Shown: positions 18,016 to 28,513 of the stretch, piece after piece
How the letters are laid out: each line of letters begins with the position of its first letter
Position numbering within the stretch: position 1 is the stretch's first letter
From: Pseudomonas sp. Irchel 3H7
GTDB lineage: Bacteria; Pseudomonadota; Gammaproteobacteria; Pseudomonadales; Pseudomonadaceae
Length of the DNA stretch: 64,000 bases
Reading direction: 5' to 3'
Assembly: GCF_900187605.1 (NCBI RefSeq)
Contig: NZ_FYEA01000005.1
Span: 62,001-126,000 of the forward strand
Program-made: the position numbers and the translations under genes
Notes under the pieces: model-generated
The model's input: the letters and a program-made list of their open reading frames with translations, nothing else
The model's database searches: none
What the model was told of the DNA's origin: nothing

Positions 18016-19812
18016 CTAAAGTGCAAACAACTCCGCAGACAGTTTCATCAGGCAATCACTCCCCGCCTCGATCGCCGCCCGATGCGCCGCCGTACGCGGC
18101 AACAAACGCTTGAAGTAGAACTCGCACGTCGCCAATTTCCCGCGCAGGTAATCCGCCTCACCCTCGCCCGCCTCCAGCTGCGCCTGCGCCACCAACGCCA
18201 TGCGCAACCACAGATAACCGAGAATGATGTAACCGCTGTACATCAGGTAATCCACCGACGCCGCGCCCACTTCATCCGCGTTCTTCATGGCCGCCATGCC
18301 GACCTTCATGGTCAGGTCGCCCCACTGCTGGTTCAGCTCATTGAGCTGCGCAACGAAACTGCCCAGCTGCGGGTGCTCAGCGTTGGCCGCGCAGAACTTA
18401 TGGACGATTTTGGTGAAACCGCGCAGCAACTTACCCTGACTGCCCAACACCTTGCGCCCGAGCAGGTCCAGCGCCTGAATACCGTTGGTGCCCTCGTAGA
18501 TCGGCGCGATCCGACAGTCGCGAACCAACTGTTCCATGCCCCATTCACGAATGAAGCCGTGGCCACCGAATACCTGCATGCCGTGGTTGGTCACTTCCAG
18601 GCCGGTGTCGGTCATGAACGCTTTGCAGATCGGCGTGAGGAACGCCAACAAATCCTCGGCCTCCTGCCGTGCTTCGGCATCAGTGCTCAGATGCGCGACA
18701 TCGAGCAACTGCGCGGTGAAGTAGGTCAGCGCCCGATTGCCTTCGTTAAAGGCTTTCATGGTCAACAACATGCGCCGCACGTCCGGGTGGACGATGATCG
18801 GGTCGGCGGCTTTGTCCGGGGCTTTGGCGCCCGTCAGTGAACGCATCTGCAAGCGGTCGTTGGCGTATTTGATGGCGCCCTGGAAACTCGCTTCACCCAA
18901 ACACAAACCCTGCATCCCGGTGCCGAGCCGTGCGTGGTTCATCATGGTGAACATGCAGTTCAGGCCCTTGTTCGGCTCGCCGATCAGGTAACCCTTGGCG
19001 CCGTCGAAGTTGAGCACGCAAGTGGCCGAGGCCTTGATGCCCATCTTGTGTTCGATCGAACCGCAGGACACGCCGTTGCGCTCGCCTGCCTCACCCGCCG
19101 CATTCGGCAAGAATTTCGGCACGATAAACAGCGAAATCCCTTTGGTCCCGGCCGGCGCATCCGGCAACTTGGCCAACACCAGATGGATGATGTTATCGCT
19201 CATGTCGTGCTCGCCGGCGGAGATGAAAATCTTGCTGCCGGTGACCGCATAACTGCCGTCAGCCTGAGGCACGGCGCGGGTCTTGATGATGCCCAGGTCG
19301 GTGCCGCAGTGGGCTTCGGTCAGGCACATGGTGCCGGTCCACTGGCCGGCGGTGAGTTTGCTCAGGTAGGTGTCTTTTTGCTCAGCGCTGCCGTGAGCGT
19401 GGATCGCCGACATCGCGCCGTGGGTCAAGCCCGGGTACATGCCCCAAGAGGTATTGCTGGAGCCGACCATTTCGCTGATCACCAGCCCCAGCGAACTCGG
19501 CAAGCCCTGCCCGCCATAAGTCGGATCCGCCGCCAGACCGTGCCAGCCGCCCTCGACATATTGTGCGAAGGCTTGCTTGAAGCCTGTAGGCGTTGTCACC
19601 ACACCGTTGTCGAAATGGCAGCCCTCTTCGTCACCGCTGCGATTGAGCGGCGCCAGAACGTTCTCGCAGAACTTCGCGCCTTCTTCAAGGATCGCGTTGA
19701 TCATGTCCGGGCTGGCGTCGTGGGCGCCGAGGGCGGCGTAGTTGCTGTGAAAGTCGAAGACGTGGTCGATCAGAAAGCGCATGTCGCGCAGGGGAGCTTT
19801 GTACTCAGGCAT
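18016..19812 (-). CDS. acyl-CoA dehydrogenase 2 (~600-residue FadE/DmdC type)
   Basis: 598 residues. Same architecture as its neighbours: [35 protein letters not shown], catalytic Glu in [17 protein letters not shown]-terminal extension. It is closer to dehydrogenase 3 than to 1 by shared blocks such as MQVFGGHGFIREWGMEQ. It lies 90 bp downstream of the diguanylate cyclase on the same strand. Its P. putida counterpart next to a GGDEF gene has been linked, as I recall, to phenylacyl-CoA oxidation; treat this as a lead only. Confidence 0.9.
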   Translation of the reverse strand: MPEYKAPLRDMRFLIDHVFDFHSNYAALGAHDASPDMINAILEEGAKFCENVLAPLNRSGDEEGCHFDNGVVTTPTGFKQAFAQYVEGGWHGLAADPTYGGQGLPSSLGLVISEMVGSSNTSWGMYPGLTHGAMSAIHAHGSAEQKDTYLSKLTAGQWTGTMCLTEAHCGTDLGIIKTRAVPQADGSYAVTGSKIFISAGEHDMSDNIIHLVLAKLPDAPAGTKGISLFIVPKFLPNAAGEAGERNGVSCGSIEHKMGIKASATCVLNFDGAKGYLIGEPNKGLNCMFTMMNHARLGTGMQGLCLGEASFQGAIKYANDRLQMRSLTGAKAPDKAADPIIVHPDVRRMLLTMKAFNEGNRALTYFTAQLLDVAHLSTDAEARQEAEDLLAFLTPICKAFMTDTGLEVTNHGMQVFGGHGFIREWGMEQLVRDCRIAPIYEGTNGIQALDLLGRKVLGSQGKLLRGFTKIVHKFCAANAEHPQLGSFVAQLNELNQQWGDLTMKVGMAAMKNADEVGAASVDYLMYSGYIILGYLWLRMALVAQAQLEAGEGEADYLRGKLATCEFYFKRLLPRTAAHRAAIEAGSDCLMKLSAELFAL

Positions 19813-19902
19813 GGTGGCTTCTCCGTCAGCAGTTTTCTCCAACCTACTGCCGGCCCCCACACCCCACAATCACTGTGCAGACGCTGAATGCGCCGTCATC
19901 AC

Positions 19903-21192
19903 TCAACCTGCGGCAGCGTCCATGCGCACCGCGCCACGGCGGTTTTGTCCGTAGGCCATCACGCAATTACGCCCCGCGCCTTTAGCGGCGTAGAGTGCCT
20001 CGTCGGCAGACTTGAGCACTTGTTCCGGGTTGCGTTGCTCCACTCGTTCAGCGACGCCGATGCTCACCGTCACCGACACACTGGAGGCACCCGAGCCGGC
20101 GCGGCGCTGACGACCTTGCTGATCATCCTGCGGGCGGTTTTCCTGATTGCGCAGCTGAATGTTGTAGGACGCAATCGACTCGCGGATCACCTCAAGGTGC
20201 GGCATACACTCCTCAAGGGTTTTGCCTGCAAACACCAAGGCGAATTCCTCACCGCCATAGCGATACGCCCTACCGCCACCGCTGATTTTCGACAGTTTGC
20301 TGGCGACTAATCGCAGCACCTGGTCACCGACATCGTGGCCGTGGGTGTCGTTGAATTTTTTGAAGTGATCGACGTCACTCATCGCCAATACGTAGTTGCG
20401 ACCAAGGCGTTGCATGCGTTCGTTGAGCGCGCGACGGCCCGGCAGACCGGTGAGTTCGTCGCGGAAGGCCATTTGATAAGCCTCGTGCGCAACCGCTGCG
20501 GCGATCATCAACATCACTTGGCTGCACATGATGTTCAGGGTGAACGGCAGGATGAAGGTTTTCGGCAGCATCCAGAACACGCCGAGCAGGCCAACCAATT
20601 GCGCCGCATGCAGCGGACGCGGATTGCGCCAGTATTGCCAGGCCAGTAGCAGGAACGCCGAAATAAACACCGGATAGGACAGCTGAATCAGACTCATCCA
20701 CGCGCCGTGCAGCGCCGGCCAACGGATCTCCGACAGCCAGATCAGCAGCGCCTGGGGATAACTTTGTTCAAGTCCCAGCGCCACGCTGCCGAAGGCCAGC
20801 AAAACGGCGAAGCGCGCGACCATGTCCTGAAACAGATGCGTGCGCTCCTGCCACGCCGCAAACAGCCCAAACAACAACGGCAGCAATAAACAGACGAGAT
20901 GGAAGACCACCGCAGCGTCTTCGCGGACCTTGCCGTTGTCGCGGTAATAGTCGGTCTGGGTGTCGAGCAAAAAGTAGGCGATGTACACCGTGAGCATCAG
21001 AAACAGTTCGCGCTGACGCCGGTAAACCGCGCAATAAGCGCCGCCCAGCAACAGCACCAAAGTCGGCAACACGTTGAACAGCGACGTGAAGAACACGCTG
21101 AGGTCTTTGACGTACGCAGCCGCCAACCCCGCAAGTAACAACAGCAGTGAAGGTAGGAAATGGCTGAAACGTACAGCGGAAGAACGCGGCAA
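19903..21192 (-). CDS. membrane diguanylate cyclase (GGDEF)
   Basis: 429 residues. The N-terminal ~240 residues carry about seven or eight transmembrane segments. The C-terminal GGDEF domain has DELTGLPGRRALNE, SDVDHFKKFND and the active site RYGGEEF, so it should make c-di-GMP. The RxxD product-inhibition site is absent (SGGG stands there). A Gln/Arg-rich loop of about 25 residues precedes VSVTVSIGVA. The start is TTG 21192 with GGAG 8 nt upstream; no in-frame ATG serves better. It is sandwiched between acyl-CoA dehydrogenases. Confidence 0.88.
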   Translation of the reverse strand: MPRSSAVRFSHFLPSLLLLLAGLAAAYVKDLSVFFTSLFNVLPTLVLLLGGAYCAVYRRQRELFLMLTVYIAYFLLDTQTDYYRDNGKVREDAAVVFHLVCLLLPLLFGLFAAWQERTHLFQDMVARFAVLLAFGSVALGLEQSYPQALLIWLSEIRWPALHGAWMSLIQLSYPVFISAFLLLAWQYWRNPRPLHAAQLVGLLGVFWMLPKTFILPFTLNIMCSQVMLMIAAAVAHEAYQMAFRDELTGLPGRRALNERMQRLGRNYVLAMSDVDHFKKFNDTHGHDVGDQVLRLVASKLSKISGGGRAYRYGGEEFALVFAGKTLEECMPHLEVIRESIASYNIQLRNQENRPQDDQQGRQRRAGSGASSVSVTVSIGVAERVEQRNPEQVLKSADEALYAAKGAGRNCVMAYGQNRRGAVRMDAAAG

Positions 21193-21326
21193 GGGTAAAG
21201 CTCCGACCCGTCATATCAAAGAGATGGCATTGTGCCTGCAAAGTGCGGCCAAGCCCACACAATGTGACCCAGATCACACACTGTCTCTTTAACGGCCGGA
21301 AGCCCGACTATCTGAGCGATTCACTA

Positions 21327-21365
21327 ACAAAAAAACCGCCGCCCCCTAACAGGAGCAGCGGTTTT
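21327..21365 (-). terminator. terminator of acyl-CoA dehydrogenase 3
   Basis: Imperfect stem AAAACCGCCGCCCC / GGAGCAGCGGTTTT just beyond the stop codon, with a T-run on the minus strand. Confidence 0.72.
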
Positions 21366-21384
21366 CAAAAGACCGCGCTAAGAC

Positions 21385-23190
21385 TTAGTAGCCCAGTGCG
21401 AAGTCTTCTTCTTTCATGTCCATCAGGTTGTTGGCGCCCGACAGCATGGTGGCCACGTGGGTACGGGTACGCGGCAGAATGCGCTGGAAGTAGAAGCGCG
21501 CGGTTTGCAGCTTGGCGGTGTAGAACGCCGCGTCGCCGGTGCCTTCGGCCAGCTTTTCAGCAGCCAGACGCGCCATGTCGGCCCAGAAGTAAGCCAGGCA
21601 GGCATAACCGGAGTACATCAGGTAGTCCACGGAAGCCGCACCGACTTCTTCGCGATCTTTCATGGCGGCCATACCGACCTTCATGGTCAGCTCGCCCCAT
21701 TCCTTGTTGATCGCGGCCAGCGGTGCGACGAATTCTGCAACGGCTTCGTTGCCTTCGTTGTTCTGGCAGAACTTGTGGACGATCTTGGTGAAGCCTTTCA
21801 GGGCTTCGCCTTGAGTCATCAGCACTTTACGGCCCAGCAGGTCGAGTGCCTGGATACCGGTGGTGCCTTCGTACAGCATCGAAATGCGGCTGTCGCGAAC
21901 GTTCTGCTCCATGCCCCACTCGGCGATGAAGCCGTGGCCGCCGTAGATCTGTACGCCGTGGTTAGCGGATTCGAAACCGACTTCGGTCATGAACGCTTTG
22001 GCGATCGGAGTCATGAAGGCCAGCAGTGCGTCAGCTTTCTTTTTCTCTTCTTCATCGACGCCGTATTTGACGATGTCGACCTGTTTGGCGGTGAAGTACA
22101 CCATCGCACGGTTGCCTTCGGCGAACGCCTTCATGGTCAACAGCATGCGGCGTACATCCGGGTGCACGATGATCGGGTCAGCAGCTTTGTCCGGCGCTTT
22201 CGGGCCAGTCAGGGAGCGCATTTGCAGACGATCGCGAGCGTATTTCAAACCGCCCTGGAAACCGATTTCGGCGTGGGCCAAACCTTGCAGCGCGGTACCC
22301 AGTCGTGCGGTGTTCATAAAGGTGAACATGCAGTTCAGGCCTTTGTTCGCCGGGCCAATCAGGTAACCGGTGGCGCCGTCGAAGTTCATCACGCAGGTAG
22401 CGTTGCCGTGGATGCCCATCTTGTGTTCCAGCGAACCGCAGCTCACTGCGTTGCGTGCACCGACGGTGCCATCAGCATTCGGCATGAATTTCGGAACGAT
22501 GAACAACGAGATGCCTTTGGTGCCAGCCGGTGCGTCCGGCAGGCGGGCCAGTACGATATGGACGATGTTGTCGGCCATATCGTGTTCACCGGCCGAGATG
22601 AAGATCTTGGTGCCGGAAACTTTGTAGGAGCCGTCGGCCTGAGGTTCGGCCTTGGTGCGCAGCATGCCCAGGTCGGTGCCGCAGTGCGGTTCGGTCAGGC
22701 ACATGGTGCCGGTCCATTCGCCGGAAACCAGTTTGGTCAGATAGGCTTCTTGCTGCTCTGGAGTGCCGTGCTCGGAGATGGTGTTCATCGCGCCGTGCGA
22801 CAGGCCTGGGTACATGCCCCACGACCAGTTGGCTTCGCCAACCATTTCGCTCACGGCCAGACCCAGCGACTCCGGCAGGCCTTGGCCGCCGTGCTCAACG
22901 TCGTGAGCCAGGCTTGGCCAGCCGCCTTCGACGAATTGCTTGTAAGCCTCTTTGAAGCCAGTCGGGGTTTTCACGCCGGACTCGCTCCAGGTGCAACCTT
23001 CGAGGTCGCCCACGCGGTTCAGCGGTGCCAGTACCTGCTCACAAAACTTGGCGCCTTCTTCGAGAATGGCGTCAACCATGTCCGGAGTTGCGTCTGCGCA
23101 AGCCGGAAGGCTCTGATAGTGCGCTTCGTAGCCGAGCAGTTCGTCACGAACGAAGCGAATATCACGCAAGGGGGCCTTGTAGTCAGGCAT
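21385..23190 (-). CDS. acyl-CoA dehydrogenase 3 (~600-residue FadE/DmdC type)
   Basis: 601 residues. It has [35 protein letters not shown] and the catalytic glutamate in [16 protein letters not shown]. It is the promoter-proximal gene of this minus-strand group and has its own terminator. Two overlapping PsrA-type boxes lie 62-88 bp upstream, which suggests induction by long-chain fatty acids. A role in medium- or long-chain beta-oxidation is inferred from that and from family. Confidence 0.9.
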   Translation of the reverse strand: MPDYKAPLRDIRFVRDELLGYEAHYQSLPACADATPDMVDAILEEGAKFCEQVLAPLNRVGDLEGCTWSESGVKTPTGFKEAYKQFVEGGWPSLAHDVEHGGQGLPESLGLAVSEMVGEANWSWGMYPGLSHGAMNTISEHGTPEQQEAYLTKLVSGEWTGTMCLTEPHCGTDLGMLRTKAEPQADGSYKVSGTKIFISAGEHDMADNIVHIVLARLPDAPAGTKGISLFIVPKFMPNADGTVGARNAVSCGSLEHKMGIHGNATCVMNFDGATGYLIGPANKGLNCMFTFMNTARLGTALQGLAHAEIGFQGGLKYARDRLQMRSLTGPKAPDKAADPIIVHPDVRRMLLTMKAFAEGNRAMVYFTAKQVDIVKYGVDEEEKKKADALLAFMTPIAKAFMTEVGFESANHGVQIYGGHGFIAEWGMEQNVRDSRISMLYEGTTGIQALDLLGRKVLMTQGEALKGFTKIVHKFCQNNEGNEAVAEFVAPLAAINKEWGELTMKVGMAAMKDREEVGAASVDYLMYSGYACLAYFWADMARLAAEKLAEGTGDAAFYTAKLQTARFYFQRILPRTRTHVATMLSGANNLMDMKEEDFALGY

Positions 23191-23251
23191 AGCGATAAAC
23201 CTCTGCTGATGTAACCGGGAATGAACGACCGTGTTGATTTGTTGTGACGGT

Positions 23252-23278
23252 CAAACAGTTGTTTGAAACATACGTTTA
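23252..23278. promoter_or_regulatory. two overlapping PsrA-type boxes
   Basis: CAAACAGTTGTTTG (23252-23265) is a perfect CAAAC-N4-GTTTG dyad. GAAACATACGTTTA (23265-23278) shares its last base and matches 9 of 10 fixed positions. The known PsrA motif is (G/C)AAAC-N2-4-GTTT(G/C). Confidence 0.68.
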
Positions 23279-23415
23279 CGCCGAAATCTTGTCAAGCATC
23301 GATCTTTTGCCGTTCGTCATCAGAATTTTCAAACGCAGGGCACAGCAAACCGCCATGAGCTCGCACGAGTCACGGGTGCTGAAAAAAGATTAGTTGAGGG
23401 AGAAGGACTTACCAT

Positions 23416-23442
23416 GAAAAACGCCGCGACAGGTCGCGGCGT
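23416..23442 (-). terminator. terminator of the 98-residue flagellar-like gene
   Basis: ACGCCGCGAC / GTCGCGGCGT, 10-bp stem with a 2-nt loop as drawn, followed on the minus strand by TTTT. Confidence 0.75.
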
Positions 23443-23465
23443 TCAGCGTGCAGAAGACAGAAAAA

Positions 23466-23762
23466 TCAGGCGAAGGTGTCGATGATCGTACCGAGCACTT
23501 CGTCGGAGGCTTTGGCGACCTTCACACCCAGCTCCGCTTGGATCTTGCCCTGAGACATCTCGACCATATTGCTGGCCAGATCCGATTGCTGGGCACGATC
23601 GACACCGCGTAGACGGTCAACCTGCACTTCGGAAGACTGGCTGGTCACCGAGCGTTCAATCGTATTATTGGCAATCTGGCTGGCCGCCTGATCGACGCGG
23701 TTCTGCCCGCTCTGAATCGAGCTCAGACCTGCGTAAAAAGCTGTGTTACCGGAGATTTCCAT
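23466..23762 (-). CDS. small protein resembling the C-terminus of flagellar rod proteins
   Basis: 98 residues, MEISGNTAFYAGLSSIQSG at the start and NMVEMSQGKIQAELGVKVAKAS...LGTIID at the end. The second half resembles the C-terminal helix of FlgC/FlgG-type axial proteins, which carries NMVE and a heptad pattern. No signal peptide is seen. It stands alone with its own terminator and no flagellar gene nearby. The function is unknown; structural similarity to axial proteins is inferred. Confidence 0.7.
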   Translation of the reverse strand: MEISGNTAFYAGLSSIQSGQNRVDQAASQIANNTIERSVTSQSSEVQVDRLRGVDRAQQSDLASNMVEMSQGKIQAELGVKVAKASDEVLGTIIDTFA

Positions 23763-23869
23763 AACGGTTCTCATCCTTGGGAAGGATCAATGGCGCCATT
23801 GAAGCAGAGGCGTCAGAAAAACACCCGTCAAAAACACTAATGGCACAGTGCCTGCCCATAGAGAAAAGC

Positions 23870-24550
23870 TTAGTCGAGCAGATCCAGTTGCAAATGATCG
23901 GCCACCGCCTCTGCACTCAAGGCCTTGAGTTTCGGCACGCGCCCCAGGCACGGCGCCGGAATCCGCTCGGCCAACGTCGCGAGGTTTTCTTCCAGCCGCG
24001 AAGTCTTCGCATCGATGATATTCGCCACCCACCCGGCCAACTGCAGCCCATCACGGGCAATCGCTTCCGCCGTCAGCAAGGCATGACTGATGCAACCCAG
24101 CCGCACGCCTACCACCAGGATCACCGGCAGTTTCAAGGCAATCGCCAGATCCGACAAATTATCCTGATCCGCCAGCGGCACTCGCCAGCCGCCCGCGCCT
24201 TCGATCAAGGTGAAATCGGCATTCATTGCCAGAATCTCACGCATCGGCGCCAGCAACGATTGCACGGTCAACGCTACACCGGCCTCGCGCGCTGCCAGAT
24301 GCGGAGCAATCGCCGGCTCGAACGCTACCGGATTGACCTGTTGATAAGTCAGCGGCAGCGAACATTCGGCCAACAGCGCCAACGCATCGGAATTGCGCAA
24401 CCCCTTGGGCGTCACTTCGCACCCGGACGCCACCGGTTTGCCCGCCGCCGTACTCAAGCCCGCCGAACGAGCTGCATGCAGCAACCCGGCGGCAACGGTG
24501 GTCTTGCCGACATCGGTATCCGTTCCGGTGATGAAATAGGCTGCGCTCAT
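23870..24550 (-). CDS. bioD: dethiobiotin synthase
   Basis: 226 residues. It closes the ureido ring of dethiobiotin from DAPA, CO2 and ATP. The P-loop [10 protein letters not shown] is at residues 9-18, followed by KPVASGCE and the [10 protein letters not shown] motif. The start overlaps the end of bioC by 4 nt. Last gene of the bioBFHCD operon. Confidence 0.95.
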   Translation of the reverse strand: MSAAYFITGTDTDVGKTTVAAGLLHAARSAGLSTAAGKPVASGCEVTPKGLRNSDALALLAECSLPLTYQQVNPVAFEPAIAPHLAAREAGVALTVQSLLAPMREILAMNADFTLIEGAGGWRVPLADQDNLSDLAIALKLPVILVVGVRLGCISHALLTAEAIARDGLQLAGWVANIIDAKTSRLEENLATLAERIPAPCLGRVPKLKALSAEAVADHLQLDLLD

Positions 24551-25356
24551 ACGGGTTTCTCCAACACGGCGTAGACCACCTGATAAGTCGCCGGCAACCC
24601 CGACGCCTCACGGAACTGCTCGTAAGCTTCAACCAAACCGAGAATCCGCGCCCGCCCGGTCAAACCGCCCGGCCGCCCCGGGTTCAGATTGTGCGCGCCC
24701 AAGGATTTCAATTCATGGGTCAGGCTGCGCACATCCGGGTAATGCAGCACGTGTGGTTGATTCTCCAGACTCAGCGTGCGCAAGCCACTGGCCGCACACA
24801 ATTGCTGATAACGGGCGAACTCGCGGAAGCGGTTGACGTGCACCAGCCCGTCGACTTGCCGCCAGCTGTCGCGCAACTCAAACAGCGTCCCTACACAAAG
24901 ACTAGCAAACGCAAAAATCCCACCCGGTTTCAGCACGCGAAAAGCTTCGCTGAGCACTGCATCGAAATCCGCACACCACTGCACCGCGAGGCTTGAGAAA
25001 ATCAGGTCGCAGGTCGACTCCTGCAGCGGCAGCCGCTCCGCGTCGCCAGCAATGAAATGCTCGGCACCGCCCAGTGGCCGCGCATGCTCAAGCATGCCTT
25101 CGGCGATATCCAGCGCCAGACCATGGCCTTCAACAAAACGCGAGGCCAGCGCCCGGGTGAAATACCCCGTGCCGCAGCCCAGATCCAGCCAGCGCGCTGG
25201 TACGAAATCCACCGGCAAGCGCTGCAGCAATTGTGTACCGACATCACGTTGCAACTCGGCGACGCTGTCGTAACTGGCCGCCGCGCGAGAAAAAGAGGCT
25301 GCGACCTGACGCTTGTCAGGCAAGCCGCCAGGCAGCACAAGAGACAAATCAGTCAT
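24547..25356 (-). CDS. bioC: malonyl-ACP O-methyltransferase
   Basis: 269 residues, SAM-dependent methyltransferase that methylates malonyl-ACP to start pimelate synthesis for biotin. Motif I is [15 protein letters not shown]. The start [11 protein letters not shown] is chosen because it overlaps bioH by 8 nt and matches the family N-terminus; the longer frame from 25425 lies in bioH. Confidence 0.93.
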   Translation of the reverse strand: MTDLSLVLPGGLPDKRQVAASFSRAAASYDSVAELQRDVGTQLLQRLPVDFVPARWLDLGCGTGYFTRALASRFVEGHGLALDIAEGMLEHARPLGGAEHFIAGDAERLPLQESTCDLIFSSLAVQWCADFDAVLSEAFRVLKPGGIFAFASLCVGTLFELRDSWRQVDGLVHVNRFREFARYQQLCAASGLRTLSLENQPHVLHYPDVRSLTHELKSLGAHNLNPGRPGGLTGRARILGLVEAYEQFREASGLPATYQVVYAVLEKPV

Positions 25357-26080
25357 CACCGCACTCGTGTAGAAAAGCCTGGATAGCGCCCGCCAGTCCG
25401 TGGGGGTCTTCCAGAAGAAACGCATGACAGGCCTGTTCGATCAGACCTATTTCGATATCCGGCAACAGGGCGAACAACGCCCCCGCCGCTTCCGCCGGGA
25501 CCAGGGCATCCTGTCCCGCGAACAGATGAAATTGCGGGCCGCGAAATGCTTGCAGGGCTTCGCGTGTGTCCATCTGCGCGAGCAATTCCAGTCCCGCCAT
25601 CAATGCAGTCGGCGCAGTGTGCGGTGCGCCGCCCAACATCAATCGCGACAGGCCGCGCGGATCCTGCGCCCCCTGAGCACAGAGCAGCGAAAAACGTTTG
25701 AGGGTCATCCGCGGATCGGCCTGGCAACCGGCGAGAAACACATCGAACGTTTCGCCCGGCATCGCGTTCGGCCATTGTTCATGGGCGATAAAAGAAGGAT
25801 TGCTCGCCAGCGTCAGCAACCCGCAGCAACGCTCGCCGCGGCGCGCCGCCAGTTCGGACGCAAGCATGCCGCCCAGCGACCAGCCACCGAGCCAGACGTC
25901 TTGAGGAATGTTTTCATCGAGTTCCTCGAGCCAGTCTTGCAGATCGCTGGAATCCAGCTCCGGCAGCGGCTCGATGTCGACTTTCAGATGTTCGTCGAGC
26001 CCCTGCAACGCCGCAGCCAGAGGCTCCATCGGCGACACACCGAGGCCCCAACCGGGCAGCAGAATCAGGCGATCACGCAT
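25349..26080 (-). CDS. bioH: pimeloyl-ACP methyl ester carboxylesterase
   Basis: 243 residues, alpha/beta hydrolase that removes the methyl group to end the BioC-started chain. Nucleophile Ser68 lies in GGWSLGG, with Asp in GQDALVP and His in [11 protein letters not shown]. It overlaps bioF (8 nt) and bioC (8 nt), so the operon is tightly coupled here. Confidence 0.93.
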   Translation of the reverse strand: MRDRLILLPGWGLGVSPMEPLAAALQGLDEHLKVDIEPLPELDSSDLQDWLEELDENIPQDVWLGGWSLGGMLASELAARRGERCCGLLTLASNPSFIAHEQWPNAMPGETFDVFLAGCQADPRMTLKRFSLLCAQGAQDPRGLSRLMLGGAPHTAPTALMAGLELLAQMDTREALQAFRGPQFHLFAGQDALVPAEAAGALFALLPDIEIGLIEQACHAFLLEDPHGLAGAIQAFLHECGDD

Positions 26081-27251
26081 GGCTTGGCTCCGACGACAGT
26101 TGGGCAAAGCAATCGGCCAGTCCCTCTAACAATAGCTGCACCTGCGCCTCGCTGTGGGCAGCGGTCAGGGTCACGCGCAAGCGAGCGCTGCCGGCGGGCA
26201 CGGTCGGTGGGCGGATCGCCGTGACCATCAGGCCGCGCTCGCGCAACATCTGCGACAGCCGCACGGCGCGCCCGGCATCGCCAATCATGATCGGCTGAAT
26301 CGGCGTGAAGCTGTCCATCAACTCCAGGCCAATCTGCTCGGCGCCATGGCGGAACTGACGGATCAGCGTTTGTAGATGTTCTCGACGCCAATGCTCAGTG
26401 CGCAGTAGCTCCAGACTTTTCAGCGTTGCGCAGGCCAGCGCCGGTGGCTGACTGGTGGTGTAGATATACGGACGGGCGAACTGGATCAGGCTTTCGATCA
26501 GCTCTTCGCTGCCCGCGACGAACGCGCCAGCGGTGCCGAACGCTTTACCGAGGGTGCCGACCAGCACCGGCACGTCCTCCTGACTCAAACCGAAATGCTC
26601 GACAATCCCGCCGCCATTTGCACCCAGCGGCCCGAAACCGTGAGCGTCATCGACCATCAGCCACGCGCCTTTGGCCTTGGCTTCGCGGGCCAATGCCGGC
26701 AGATCAGCGAGGTCGCCGTCCATGCTGAACACGCCATCGGTGACGACCAACGTATTGCCGGTGGCTTTCTCCAGACGTTTGGCCAGGCTCACCGCGTCGT
26801 TGTGCAGATAGCGATTGAAACGCGCGCCGGACAACAGACCCGCATCCAGTAACGAGGCGTGATTGAGCCGATCCTCCAGCACCGTATCGCCCTGCCCGAC
26901 CAGCGCCGTGACGGCGCCGAGATTGGCCATGTAGCCGGTGGTGAACAACAGCGCACGCGGACGCCCGGTGAGATCGGCCAACGCTTCTTCCAGTGCGTGA
27001 TGCGGGCCGCTGTGGCCGATCACCAGATGCGAGGCGCCACCACCGACACCCCAACGTTCAGCGCCGGCGCGCCAGGCTTCGATCACTTGCGGGTGATTGG
27101 CCAGACCGAGGTAATCGTTATTGCAGAACGCGAGTAGCGGTTTGCCGTCGACCACCACTTGCGGCCCCTGCGGGGACTCGAGCAGCGGTCGCTGGCGATA
27201 GAGGTTTTCGGCACGACGGGCAGCAAGGCGTGCGGCGAGATCGAAAGACAT
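26073..27251 (-). CDS. bioF: 8-amino-7-oxononanoate synthase
   Basis: 392 residues, PLP alpha-oxoamine synthase joining pimeloyl-ACP and alanine. It has [39 protein letters not shown] and the PLP lysine in [18 protein letters not shown] upstream of ATG 27251. A REPIN separates it from bioB. Confidence 0.95.
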   Translation of the reverse strand: MSFDLAARLAARRAENLYRQRPLLESPQGPQVVVDGKPLLAFCNNDYLGLANHPQVIEAWRAGAERWGVGGGASHLVIGHSGPHHALEEALADLTGRPRALLFTTGYMANLGAVTALVGQGDTVLEDRLNHASLLDAGLLSGARFNRYLHNDAVSLAKRLEKATGNTLVVTDGVFSMDGDLADLPALAREAKAKGAWLMVDDAHGFGPLGANGGGIVEHFGLSQEDVPVLVGTLGKAFGTAGAFVAGSEELIESLIQFARPYIYTTSQPPALACATLKSLELLRTEHWRREHLQTLIRQFRHGAEQIGLELMDSFTPIQPIMIGDAGRAVRLSQMLRERGLMVTAIRPPTVPAGSARLRVTLTAAHSEAQVQLLLEGLADCFAQLSSEPSHA

Positions 27252-27278
27252 GCAGGCCTCACATCTGAAAAATGACTG

Positions 27279-27364
27279 TGTAGGAGCTGCCGAAGGCTGC
27301 GATCTTTTGATGTTGTTTTTTAAAAGACAAGATCAAAAGATCGCAGCCTTCGGCAGCTCCTACA
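27279..27364. repeat. REPIN, family B, between bioB and bioF
   Basis: TGTAGGAGCTGCCGAAGGCT on the left with its exact complement (AGCCTTCGGCAGCTCCTACA) on the right, inside the biotin operon. Confidence 0.92.
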
Positions 27365-27381
27365 TGGAATCCGTATGGCGA

Positions 27382-28437
27382 TCAGACGGCGGCGTTGTAG
27401 AACTGCTCGCTGCTCTTCTGCTCCACCAGCGCCTGCTCGATCGCCGCCTGGTGCACCTCATCGGCATGCTCTTCACGCGCTTCCGGCTGAATGCCCAGAC
27501 GCGCAAACAGTTGCATGTCCTTGTCCGCCTGCGGGTTGGCGGTGGTCAGCAACTTGTCGCCGTAGAAAATCGAGTTGGCCCCAGCAAAGAATGCGAGGGC
27601 CTGCATCTGCTCGTTCATCGCTTCGCGGCCGGCGGACAGGCGCACGTGGGATTGCGGCATGAGGATGCGCGCCACGGCGAGCATGCGGATGAAGTCGAAC
27701 GGGTCGACGTCTTCGGCGTTTTCCAGTGGCGTACCGGCGACTTTCACCAGCATGTTGATCGGCACCGATTCCGGATGCTCCGGCAGGTTGGCCAACTGGA
27801 TCAGCAGATTGGCGCGGTCATCCAGCGATTCACCCATACCGAGGATGCCGCCGGAGCAGATCTTCATTCCCGACTCACGCACGTAAGCCAGGGTCTGCAG
27901 ACGCTCGCTGTAAGTACGGGTGGTGATGATGCTGCCGTAGAACTCGGGCGACGTGTCGAGGTTGTGGTTGTAGTAATCGAGACCGGCCTTGGCCAGTGCT
28001 TCGGTCTGGTCCTGGTCGAGACGGCCAAGAGTCATGCAGGTTTCCAGGCCCATGGCCTTTACGCCTTCAACCATTTTCAGCACGTATGGCATGTCTTTGG
28101 CCGACGGATGCTTCCACGCCGCGCCCATGCAAAAACGTGTCGAGCCGATTGCCTTGGCGCGTGCTGCCTCTTCGAGGACCTTCTGCACTTCCATCAGCTT
28201 TTCTTTTTCCAGGCCGGTGTTGTAGTGACCGGACTGCGGGCAGTACTTGCAGTCTTCCGGGCAGGCGCCGGTCTTGATCGACAGCAGGGTCGAAACCTGA
28301 ACGCGGTTGGCGTTGAAATGTGCGCGGTGCACCGTTTGCGCCTGGAACAGCAAGTCGTTGAATGGCTGTACGAAGAGTGCTTTGACTTCGGCCAGAGACC
28401 AGTCGTGACGCAGGGTGGCGGTGGTGCTCGCGCTCAT
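27382..28437 (-). CDS. bioB: biotin synthase
   Basis: 351 residues, radical SAM enzyme inserting sulfur into dethiobiotin. Cluster cysteines C59, C63 and C66 (CPEDCKYC), plus the conserved [12 protein letters not shown] block. First gene of the operon. AAGGA lies upstream of ATG 28437. Transcription probably starts 70-80 bp upstream under the BirA-like operator at 28534. Confidence 0.96.
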   Translation of the reverse strand: MSASTTATLRHDWSLAEVKALFVQPFNDLLFQAQTVHRAHFNANRVQVSTLLSIKTGACPEDCKYCPQSGHYNTGLEKEKLMEVQKVLEEAARAKAIGSTRFCMGAAWKHPSAKDMPYVLKMVEGVKAMGLETCMTLGRLDQDQTEALAKAGLDYYNHNLDTSPEFYGSIITTRTYSERLQTLAYVRESGMKICSGGILGMGESLDDRANLLIQLANLPEHPESVPINMLVKVAGTPLENAEDVDPFDFIRMLAVARILMPQSHVRLSAGREAMNEQMQALAFFAGANSIFYGDKLLTTANPQADKDMQLFARLGIQPEAREEHADEVHQAAIEQALVEQKSSEQFYNAAV

Positions 28438-28513
28438 GGGTAGTTCCTTGGTTATGCTTGGCTGGCGGCTGCGGGAATGGAATACCCACAGGCGCGACAC
28501 GGATGTTCGGCAT

